In this document: positions 1 through 5,241 of the stretch, in pieces | Layout of the letters: each line of letters opens with the position of its first letter | How positions within the stretch are numbered: the first letter of the stretch is position 1 | Assembly (NCBI GenBank): GCA_002305635.1 | Contig: DBPR01000023.1 | Coordinates: 1-11,933 of the forward strand | Direction of reading: 5' to 3' | Length of the DNA: 11,933 nt | Source of the DNA: Anaerolineaceae bacterium UBA1415 | Lineage (GTDB): Bacteria; Chloroflexota; Anaerolineae; Anaerolineales; Anaerolineaceae | Notes under the pieces: generated by a model | The model's input: only the letters and a program-made list of their open reading frames with translations | What the model was told of the DNA's origin: nothing | The model's database searches: none | Program-made: the position numbers and the translations under genes

Positions 1-1
1 T

Positions 2-78
2 GCAGACTGCCACGACCTTTTGCCGGTCCAACGGCTGCCATCCTTCGAGGTAGACTGGCAAAAAGTCTCGCAGTGACC
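2..78. repeat. Dispersed intergenic repeat, copy A
   Basis: The first 16 bases of this segment (GCAGACTGCCACGACC) and its last 13 (TCTCGCAGTGACC) recur in the same order, orientation and spacing at 10624-10698, while the middle differs. Inside this copy TTTTGCCGGTC near 18-28 can pair with GACTGGCAAAA near 54-64, with one G-T wobble, so it would form a stem-loop. Conserved ends around a variable, self-complementary middle are typical of short dispersed palindromic elements. It lies upstream of hcp and nothing shows that it regulates it. Confidence 0.6.
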
Positions 79-137
79 ATGGAGGGAGTGCGTTGTCACA
101 GGAAACGCTGCACATTCGACCGTGCGGTGGGGATCAT

Positions 138-332
138 GATGCTTGGAGCGGAGCGATCGGTATTTTTCTCCCTCCGCCAATCTCCACGTAAACCCGCTCA
201 GCGGCTGGAGGCGAGCCCCAGCCGTACGGAGGGGGCTATGGTGCTGGGAGCAAAGCGAGCAGTATTCATCTCCCTCCGAAACTTCCAGATCAGCCAGCTC
301 GGTGGCTGGAGGCTAGCTCCAGCTGCAAGGAA
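138..332. repeat. Two diverged ~102-bp tandem units of the GCTGG..CCAGC hairpin family
   Basis: Two units starting near 138 and 240 share the order GGAGC..AGCG, then a CTCCCTCCG block, then GCTGGAGG..AGC(C)CCAGC. The offset between matching blocks is 101-102 bp. The first unit also carries CCGTACGGAGGGGG. The same building blocks recur at 2582-2697 and 8645-8820. The units lie between 1 and the hcp start and belong to no convincing gene: a reading frame open from 73 runs through them into hcp, but without a ribosome binding site. They look like degenerate copies of an intergenic repeat. Confidence 0.6.
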
Positions 333-405
333 GAAGGTGAACCATAAAATCCGATTCTCGGTTAAAATCCATTATGATTCAAAAACCTATCAAGGAGTTA
401 TCTTC

Positions 406-2088
406 ATGTCCGAAATGTTTTGTTATCAATGCCAGGAAGCTATGCGCAACACAGGCTGCAACACCCGCAAAGGTATGTGCGGAAAAACAGCTGATGTCGC
501 CTGTTTGCAAGACCTGTTGATCTACCTGCTGAAAGGCATCTCTTTTTGGGGCACCCGCGGGCGCAACATGGGCGTTCAGGACGATGAAACCGATCTTTTC
601 ATTGCCCAGGCGCTGTTTGCAACCATCACCAATGCCAATTTTGACACTGATCGCTTTGTCGAATTGATCAAAAAGGCGATCCAATTGCGCGATAACCTGC
701 GCGTTCGCGCCCAGAACCGCTGTAATGAATTGCATAATTCCAATTGCTTTGGCAGCGGACCCGACTGGGCTGGCTGGCATCCTGAAAATTACGAGGTGGA
801 GACGCTGCTCGCCAAAGCCCGTACCATTGGCGTCATGGACGACCCAACCCTCGACCCGGATGTGCGCTCTTTACGTGAGCTGATCATCTACGGTCTCAAG
901 GGGATGGCGGCCTATGCCGATCACGCCTACCTGGTGGGTGGGCGCGACGAAAGTGTCCTGGCGTTTATGCAGGAAGCCCTGGAAGCCACCACAAATGACG
1001 AGATGGGCGTCAGCGAACTGCTGGGCATGGTCCAGAAAACCGGTGAGTTTGGCATCAAGGCGATGGCACTGCTGGATCAAAGCAACACCTCCCGTTACGG
1101 CAATCCCGAACCGACCCAGGTGAACCTGGGCGTGGTGCCCGGACCCGGTATTTTGGTCAGCGGACACGACCTGGTGGATCTGGAAGAGCTGCTGCTGCAG
1201 ACTGAAGGCACCGGCGTCAACATTTATACTCACAGCGAGATGCTTCCCACCAATGCCTATCCTGGATTGAAGAAGTTCAAACACCTGGTGGGCAATTACG
1301 GCGGATCCTGGTGGCACCAGGACACTGAATTCGCTTCCTTTAATGGACCCATCCTGATGACCACAAACTGCATCGTGCCGGTCAAGGATGCCTATAAGGA
1401 CCGCATCTTCACCACCGGTATGGCTGGTTATCCGGGTGTTCCGCATATTGCCGACCGCCAGCCGGGTGGGCACAAGGACTTTTCTGAGATCATTGCGCTT
1501 GCCAAGACGCTGCCTGGACCTCAGGAACTGGAAAGTGGCACGATCCCGATCGGTTTTGCCCACAATACCGTCCTGAGCGTGGCTGACAAGGTCATCGAAG
1601 CAGTCAAAACCGGCGCAATCAGCCGCTTCGTGGTCATGGGCGGTTGCGATGCGCGACAGAAGACCCGCCAGTATTTCACTGATGTGGCTCTGGCGTTACC
1701 GAAGGATACTATTATTCTCACTGCAGGCTGTGCCAAGTATCGTTATAACAAGCTTGGCTTGGGCGAAATTGGCGGCATTCCGCGCGTTCTGGACGCCGGA
1801 CAGTGCAACGACAGCTATTCGCTGATCGTGATCGCGCAGGCATTGGCTGGCGCGTTCAATTGCAGTGTTAATGACCTGCCGCTCTCCTTTGACATCGCCT
1901 GGTACGAGCAGAAAGCCGTCATCGTTTTCCTGGCGCTGCTTTCGTTAGGCGTCAAAAAGATCCGTTTAGGTCCGACACTGCCGGCATTCGTATCTCCAAA
2001 TGTGCTCAATGTGCTCGTCGAAGCCTTCGATCTCAAACCGATCGATACCGTCGAAGCCGACGTCGCAGCCATGATGGCTGGGGCGTAA
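406..2088 (+). CDS. hcp: Hybrid cluster protein (Hcp; hydroxylamine / nitric oxide reductase type)
   Basis: This 560-aa cytoplasmic Fe-S protein matches the family's usual size of about 550 aa. Hcp reduces hydroxylamine to ammonia in vitro and is linked to nitric oxide reduction, S-nitrosation and nitrosative stress defence in anaerobes. The N-terminal cubane cysteines are C6, C9, C18 and C25. All hybrid-cluster ligands appear present by family comparison: H254, E278, C322, C414 (the persulfide cysteine, in GGCDARQKTR), C442 (TAGCAKYRYN), C467 (DAGQCNDSYS) and E501, with K503 beside it. The ATG at 406 is chosen because AAGGAGTT lies 6 bases before it and family homology begins here. The frame is open upstream to a GTG at 73, but that stretch is repeat DNA. 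The gene stands alone, with no hcr reductase beside it, and ends at a strong terminator. No operator could be recognised. Confidence 0.97.
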   Translation: MSEMFCYQCQEAMRNTGCNTRKGMCGKTADVACLQDLLIYLLKGISFWGTRGRNMGVQDDETDLFIAQALFATITNANFDTDRFVELIKKAIQLRDNLRVRAQNRCNELHNSNCFGSGPDWAGWHPENYEVETLLAKARTIGVMDDPTLDPDVRSLRELIIYGLKGMAAYADHAYLVGGRDESVLAFMQEALEATTNDEMGVSELLGMVQKTGEFGIKAMALLDQSNTSRYGNPEPTQVNLGVVPGPGILVSGHDLVDLEELLLQTEGTGVNIYTHSEMLPTNAYPGLKKFKHLVGNYGGSWWHQDTEFASFNGPILMTTNCIVPVKDAYKDRIFTTGMAGYPGVPHIADRQPGGHKDFSEIIALAKTLPGPQELESGTIPIGFAHNTVLSVADKVIEAVKTGAISRFVVMGGCDARQKTRQYFTDVALALPKDTIILTAGCAKYRYNKLGLGEIGGIPRVLDAGQCNDSYSLIVIAQALAGAFNCSVNDLPLSFDIAWYEQKAVIVFLALLSLGVKKIRLGPTLPAFVSPNVLNVLVEAFDLKPIDTVEADVAAMMAGA

Positions 2089-2109
2089 GAATTCGCCTCT
2101 TTTATATAT

Positions 2110-2140
2110 AAAAAATGGCTGGAAAAAACAGCCATTTTTT
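2110..2140 (+). terminator. Rho-independent terminator of hcp
   Basis: A perfect 12-bp stem, AAAAAATGGCTG (2110-2121) with CAGCCATTTTTT (2129-2140), encloses a 7-base loop (GAAAAAA). It ends in a run of six T, 21 bases after the hcp stop codon. The A-tract and T-tract symmetry means it could also work for transcripts arriving on the minus strand. Confidence 0.9.
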
Positions 2141-2148
2141 GTTGAATT

Positions 2149-2217
2149 GTCATCCTGAACGAAGTGAAGGATCTTAAAGGCTTGTAGGTTTAGATCCTTC
2201 GCTTTGCTCAGGATGAC
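2149..2217. repeat. GTCATCCTGA-type palindromic repeat
   Basis: The arms at 2149-2174 and 2192-2217 are inverted copies of each other, 23 of 26 bases matching, with a 17-base loop. The arms begin with GTCATCCTGA and end in GGATCT. Elements with this outer sequence are, from general knowledge, scattered through many bacterial genomes between genes. It sits directly after the hcp terminator and carries no coding sequence. Confidence 0.75.
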
Positions 2218-2464
2218 GAGTGTTTGAGAAATCTTTTTGTAGGCCGGGTTCCGTTGTTGAACCCGGCAATCGCTGGTACGACCATAAACTAAGATATCAA
2301 ATGAAAATTTTAGGGGATTCGGAATTTCTGCACAAAGAACCCTAAACTATGCCGCCCGCATGAAGAGGGCAGGTGTTGCCCGTTCTTAAATATTAAAATA
2401 TTTACTTATGAGAATATCACTTCTCGATAGTTATAAGAGGGGGACAGGTCATCTGGATCGTATT

Positions 2465-2568
2465 GATCGTGCCGGCGTCATCGCCGAGCACGCGTTCTGA
2501 CCGCAGGTCTCCGATCCCTGGGACTCCTTCGGAGAAATCATGTGCGCAGTCAGGAGACCGGCACAATC
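2465..2568. repeat. ~104-bp imperfect palindrome
   Basis: The outer arms GATCGTGCCGGCGTC (2465-2479) and GAGACCGGCACAATC (2554-2568) pair with 12 of 15 matches. An inner stem TCTCCGA (2508-2514) with TCGGAGA (2529-2535) is perfect. Between them TTCTGACCGCAG and GCGCAGTCAGGA give a weaker match. The whole could extrude as a cruciform or be transcribed as a structured RNA. No promoter or open frame was recognised for it. Confidence 0.55.
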
Positions 2569-2581
2569 GTGGAGGTTTTAT

Positions 2582-2697
2582 CGGCTGCAAAATCCTTATG
2601 GGGTAATAGAGCCCCAGTCGTACGGAGGGGGTTCACTCCCTCCGCCTACATTCGCATCAGCTAGCTCACCGGCTGGACTAAAGCCCAGCCGTACGAA
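2582..2697. repeat. Hairpin-family repeat (GCTGG..CCAGC with CGGAGGG..CCCTCCG)
   Basis: This copy runs from CGGCTGC through GGGTAATAGAGCCCCAG, then CGTACGGAGGG (stem partner CCCTCCG at 2638-2644), then GGCTGGACTAAAGCCCAGCC, and ends in GTACGAAT. The array at 8645-8820 closes with the same GTACGAAT. The first 39 bases match the minus-strand reading of 10722-10761 at most positions. It is intergenic and noncoding. Confidence 0.6.
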
Positions 2698-2863
2698 TAA
2701 AACTGAGTTCTCATTATGCCAGCGTTTGCCGGGTTGAACCCTTAACAGGGCAGGTACGCAACCCGGCCTACAAAAAGATTTAATAATGCTTAGGTTAGCT
2801 CTTTTCTAAGCTTTGGTTGGTCAATCGATGAAATTCCGTTTAGCCTTAAGAGCCCATCAAGAT

Positions 2864-3994
2864 CTAAAATCGCTTCAAGCTATCAGAAAAAAAACGATAC
2901 GCTGCTTTTGCCAAATTCTCTGCAGCGTGGGTCATGGCTTCTTCAAGCGGCTGACCGATTGGCGTGGCTTGCACCAGATCACTGACCCCCAGCTCAAGCA
3001 TTTTCTCTGAACCCTCCCCTAAAGCTCCAGAAATCACAGCTACGCGCACTCCAGCAGCCCGAGAGCGCCTGGTTACCGCAGAAATTGCCTTCCCCATGGC
3101 ACTTTGAGCGTCTGTACGCCCTTCTCCTGTAATTACCAGGTCAGTTCCGACCAATTTTTCGTCAAATTTCAACAGATCGAGCACAAAATCGATGCCACCG
3201 CGCATCTCAGCCCCCAGAAAAGCCACAAAGGGCAGCGCAAACCCACCAGCCGCTCCCATCCCTGGCATATCTTTCAATTCCAGGCTGCTCTCATGCTCCA
3301 CCAGGCTTGCCAACTGCTCCAAACCGTGCTCAAGCTCAACCACCTGCTCCGCTGAAGCCCCTTTTTGTGGTCCAAAAATTGCTGCTGCCCCACTGGGTCC
3401 GCAGAGAGGATTACTGACATCGGTAAGGAAAATCATTTTCCCGGAATAATTGAGTGAAGGCAGCCCGCTCAGGTCCACCCGAACTATCTTGTTTAATCTC
3501 CCACCGCTGGTGACCACCCCACCCCACTCATCCAAAAAAAGAATTCTCAGCGCGCTGGCCGCCCCGACGCCGCCATCCACCGTGGCACTGCCGCCCAGAC
3601 CAATGTAAATCGGATCGGCTCCCCGTCTGATGGCATCCAGGATCAGCTCCCCCACCCCAACCGTGCTGGTTTTCGTGGGGTCGAGTTCAGTCTTCTGCAA
3701 CAAGGGCAACCCTGCTGCCGCCGCCATTTCGATCACAGCAGCACCGCTTTCGAGCAGGGCATAAGCTGCAGGGATCTGCCTGCCCAGCGGGTCTTGGACC
3801 GGAATCGTAAGAAGCCGCCCGTCCAGGTTGTGCAGGATGACCTGCACCAGCCCCTCTCCCCCATCGGCAACCGGCAATTCGAGCACTTCTGCTTGCGGGA
3901 AGCGCTGGCGGGCTTGTTGGGCGATGATATTGCAGGCTTCCGCTGCGCTTAGTGAACCCTTGAACGAGTCTGATGCAATGAGGATTTTGTTCAT
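2864..3994 (-). CDS. Glycerate kinase, type 2 (GarK/GlxK family)
   Basis: A 376-aa cytosolic kinase that phosphorylates D-glycerate with ATP, giving 2-phosphoglycerate in characterised GarK/GlxK members. It feeds glycerate from glyoxylate, serine or sugar-acid breakdown into lower glycolysis. Visible family blocks are DSFKGSLSA (residues 9-17), PVADGGEG (41-48), GLGGSATVDGG (132-142), DVSNPLCGPSGAA (192-204), GMGAAGGF (245-252) and DLVITGEGRTDAQS (285-298) followed by MGKA. The length is normal for the family. The ATG at 3994 is preferred over an in-frame TTG two codons earlier (4000), because the family begins with M-K-I/V-like residues. No clear Shine-Dalgarno sequence precedes either. The gene is monocistronic. 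Its upstream region runs into the left heptad array at 4022, so an insertion there may have replaced or separated its native promoter. Confidence 0.95.
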   Translation of the reverse strand: MNKILIASDSFKGSLSAAEACNIIAQQARQRFPQAEVLELPVADGGEGLVQVILHNLDGRLLTIPVQDPLGRQIPAAYALLESGAAVIEMAAAAGLPLLQKTELDPTKTSTVGVGELILDAIRRGADPIYIGLGGSATVDGGVGAASALRILFLDEWGGVVTSGGRLNKIVRVDLSGLPSLNYSGKMIFLTDVSNPLCGPSGAAAIFGPQKGASAEQVVELEHGLEQLASLVEHESSLELKDMPGMGAAGGFALPFVAFLGAEMRGGIDFVLDLLKFDEKLVGTDLVITGEGRTDAQSAMGKAISAVTRRSRAAGVRVAVISGALGEGSEKMLELGVSDLVQATPIGQPLEEAMTHAAENLAKAAYRFFSDSLKRF

Positions 3995-4021
3995 GATCAA
4001 TTAAGTTTATCAGGGATCAGT

Positions 4022-4049
4022 TGATAGCTGATAGCTGATAGCTCATAGG
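4022..4049 (+). repeat. Left heptad array (TGATAGC x4)
   Basis: There are four consecutive 7-bp units: TGATAGC, TGATAGC, TGATAGC and TCATAGG. The outermost unit ends 28 bases before the glycerate kinase ATG, which is read leftward. Read on the opposite strand the units match those of the array at 4495-4529. Nearby, TTTATCAGG (4006-4014) and CCTGATAAA (4073-4081) form a further 9-bp inverted pair around the array. Confidence 0.85.
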
Positions 4050-4054
4050 AAAAA

Positions 4055-4083
4055 TTGGTTGAAGCCAGCGAACCTGATAAAAT
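4055..4083 (+). promoter_or_regulatory. Sigma70-type promoter of the four-helix-bundle gene
   Basis: TTGGTT at 4055-4060 is followed by a 17-bp spacer and TAAAAT at 4078-4083. TGA precedes the -10 box, giving an extended -10. The predicted start of transcription is about 10 bases upstream of the ATG at 4102, leaving room for the GGAG at 4093-4096. The promoter lies inside the heptad arrays, so the cassette carries its own expression signal. Confidence 0.55.
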
Positions 4084-4101
4084 AATCCTCCTGGAGAAAA
4101 C

Positions 4102-4482
4102 ATGCAAGCATCAATTGGTCAGTTAGCATATAAGGATCTAAGTGTTTGGCAGAAAAGCATGGTTTTCGCAAATTCTGTGATAGCTCTCATTGAGACTTTG
4201 GATACTGACCGAAGGCATTATCGATTATTTGAGCAACTCGAAGCAGCGGTAACCTCGATCCCCATGAACATAGCCGAAGGGAAAGGGAGAAATTCAAAGA
4301 AAGAATTTGTTCATTTCTTATTCGTTTCCCGTGGTTCACTCTACGAAACTCTTACGCTGTTAGAGATATTTCTCATGCGAGGATGGCTAAAAACCGATAA
4401 ATATCAGGAGCTTGAGCAGCAATCAATTGAAATTGCTAAGATGTTGAACGGACTAATCAACAGTATCGGAATTGAGACGTAG
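4102..4482 (+). CDS. Four-helix bundle protein (23S rRNA intervening-sequence protein family)
   Basis: This 126-aa protein has the conserved blocks of the S23/IVP four-helix-bundle family: YKDLSVWQKSM (residues 10-20), SIPMNIAEGKGR (52-63) and KEFVHFLFVSRGSLYE (67-82), with helical stretches between. Founding members were found inside inserts in 23S rRNA genes of Leptospira and Coxiella, and distant relatives include the Avd accessory protein of diversity-generating retroelements. The molecular function of stand-alone copies is not established. Here no rRNA or reverse transcriptase is nearby. GGAG at 4093-4096 sits 5 bases before the ATG. It converges on the ABC ATPase gene, and heptad arrays flank it on both sides. 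The family assignment is secure; the biological role is open. Confidence 0.93.
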   Translation: MQASIGQLAYKDLSVWQKSMVFANSVIALIETLDTDRRHYRLFEQLEAAVTSIPMNIAEGKGRNSKKEFVHFLFVSRGSLYETLTLLEIFLMRGWLKTDKYQELEQQSIEIAKMLNGLINSIGIET

Positions 4483-4494
4483 TCTTTTTCCCCT

Positions 4495-4529
4495 CCTATC
4501 AGCTATCAGCTATGAGCTTTCAGCTATCA
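4495..4529 (-). repeat. Right heptad array (GCTATCA x5), overlapping the ABC ATPase stop codon
   Basis: There are five consecutive units read on the plus strand: CCTATCA, GCTATCA, GCTATGA, GCTTTCA and GCTATCA. On the minus strand they read as TGATAGC-type units, so this array is the inverted partner of 4022-4049. The TGA formed by bases 4529-4527 is the first codon-sized piece of the array and is also the stop codon of the ABC ATPase gene. Confidence 0.85.
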
Positions 4530-5234
4530 CTCCCACCCTTCCGTGACTAGCGGGAGCAAATAGCCATCGCTCATCCGCATAACCTCATCCACCACCTGGG
4601 TGATGCTCATATCATGCGTGACAATGATGACCGTGTAATTATCCTTGTGCGCCAGATCCCTCAACAGCTGCACGATCTTTTCACCATTGGCGATATCCAG
4701 GTTGCCGGTGGGCTCGTCCGCAAGGATAACTTTCGCACCCGATGCCAGAGCGCGGGCAATCCCCACCCGCTGCTTCTCGCCGCCCGAGATCATATTTGGG
4801 AAGCGTTTGTACACTGAGTCGGGCAAGTTGACATGCTCAATGAATTCCTTCGCGGTTATCGCAGCTTCCTTTGGGTTCATCCCGAGTAATTCAAGTGGGA
4901 AACAGACATTTTCAAGGCAGGTCATGAGCGGAAACAAATTGAAGCTCTGGTACACCACCGCCACGTTCTCGCGCCGGTATTTGTCCAGGTCGACAGAATC
5001 GGTGGCAGTACCGCGGTAAATGACCTGACCCTCAGAGGGCAGCGCCAAACCCGCCATCAATGAAAGCAGGGTCGACTTCCCGGAGCCGGATTTTCCGATG
5101 ATTGCATACATTTTGCCTTCGCAAAATTCCGTGCTGACATCCTTGACCGCATCGACCGCTGTATATTGGTTGCGATACTGGTAACTGACTTTTTCGAGCT
5201 TCAGAATTGGTTCTGTGTGGCTGGATTGTTCCAT
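4527..5234 (-). CDS. ABC transporter ATP-binding protein (MacB/LolD-type)
   Basis: A 235-aa nucleotide-binding subunit that would power the FtsX-type permease encoded just upstream. Motifs are Walker A GKSGSGKS (47-54), Q-loop Q96 in VVYQSFNLFP, signature ISGGEKQR (149-156, a variant of LSGGQ), Walker B VILADEP (169-175) with E174 as the catalytic base, D-loop GNLD, and H207 in the switch (THD). The ATPase resembles those of the MacB/LolD/FtsE group, which drive mechanical work on lipoproteins, peptides or cell-wall enzymes. Its ATG lies 7 bases after the permease stop codon, and its ribosome site (AGGAG) overlaps that TAG, so the two are probably translationally coupled. The stop codon falls inside the right heptad array, so the last residues may have been altered. 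The substrate cannot be told from sequence. Confidence 0.95.
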   Translation of the reverse strand: MEQSSHTEPILKLEKVSYQYRNQYTAVDAVKDVSTEFCEGKMYAIIGKSGSGKSTLLSLMAGLALPSEGQVIYRGTATDSVDLDKYRRENVAVVYQSFNLFPLMTCLENVCFPLELLGMNPKEAAITAKEFIEHVNLPDSVYKRFPNMISGGEKQRVGIARALASGAKVILADEPTGNLDIANGEKIVQLLRDLAHKDNYTVIIVTHDMSITQVVDEVMRMSDGYLLPLVTEGWE

Positions 5235-5241
5235 CGCGCTC

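Larger units (their letters stand above)
2229..2781. repeat. Repeat mosaic bracketed by a perfect 22-bp inverted repeat
   Basis: Bases 2229-2250 and 2760-2781 are perfect inverted copies (core TTTTTGTAGGCCGGGTT). Each end carries its own 9-bp stem: GCCGGGTTC/GAACCCGGC at 2243-2251/2259-2267, and GCCGGGTTG/CAACCCGGC at 2728-2736/2759-2767. The interior has no credible gene. It holds GGGCA/TGCCC (2367-2381), an AT palindrome TAAATATT/AATATTTA (2387-2404), CTTATGAGAA paired in two parts with TTCTC and ATAAG (2405-2437), a long GC palindrome (2465-2568) and a hairpin-family copy (2582-2697). This is either one MITE-like element or two oppositely oriented copies of a short terminal repeat enclosing older repeats. 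Confidence 0.6.
4022..4529. mobile_element. Candidate non-autonomous cassette: four-helix-bundle gene between inverted heptad arrays
   Basis: The segment contains one promoter, one 126-aa gene and little else. It is closed on both sides by arrays of a 7-bp unit in opposite orientation: TGATAGC units at 4022-4049 and GCTATCA units at 4495-4529. It separates the glycerate kinase 5' end from the ABC ATPase 3' end with almost no other DNA. No transposase, target-site duplication or rRNA sequence is visible. Calling it mobile is inference from its boundaries and compactness. Confidence 0.4.

Noticed and set aside
73..405. N-terminal extension of hcp by 111 codons from a GTG at 73
   Set aside because: It has no ribosome site, runs through intergenic repeats and has no likeness to Hcp; AAGGAGTT plus the ATG at 406 fits the family start.
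340..405. FNR, NsrR or HcpR operator ahead of hcp
   Set aside because: Expected from known hcp regulation, but no symmetric TTGAT..ATCAA-like or other convincing palindrome was found; TATGAT at 373-378 is a possible -10 without a matching -35.
871..1563. 230-aa open frame antisense to hcp
   Set aside because: It is a shadow of a strongly conserved gene and its protein has no recognisable family pattern.
2788..2811. GCTTAG/CTAAGC hairpin as a terminator for glycerate kinase
   Set aside because: The stem is only 6 bp and AT-rich, with no T-run right after it on the minus strand.
4102..4482. Insert inside a 23S rRNA gene
   Set aside because: The flanks are the glycerate kinase and ABC ATPase genes; no rRNA sequence was recognised.
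4022..4529. Diversity-generating retroelement around the Avd-like four-helix-bundle gene
   Set aside because: There is no reverse transcriptase, template repeat or variable C-type-lectin-like gene in the window.
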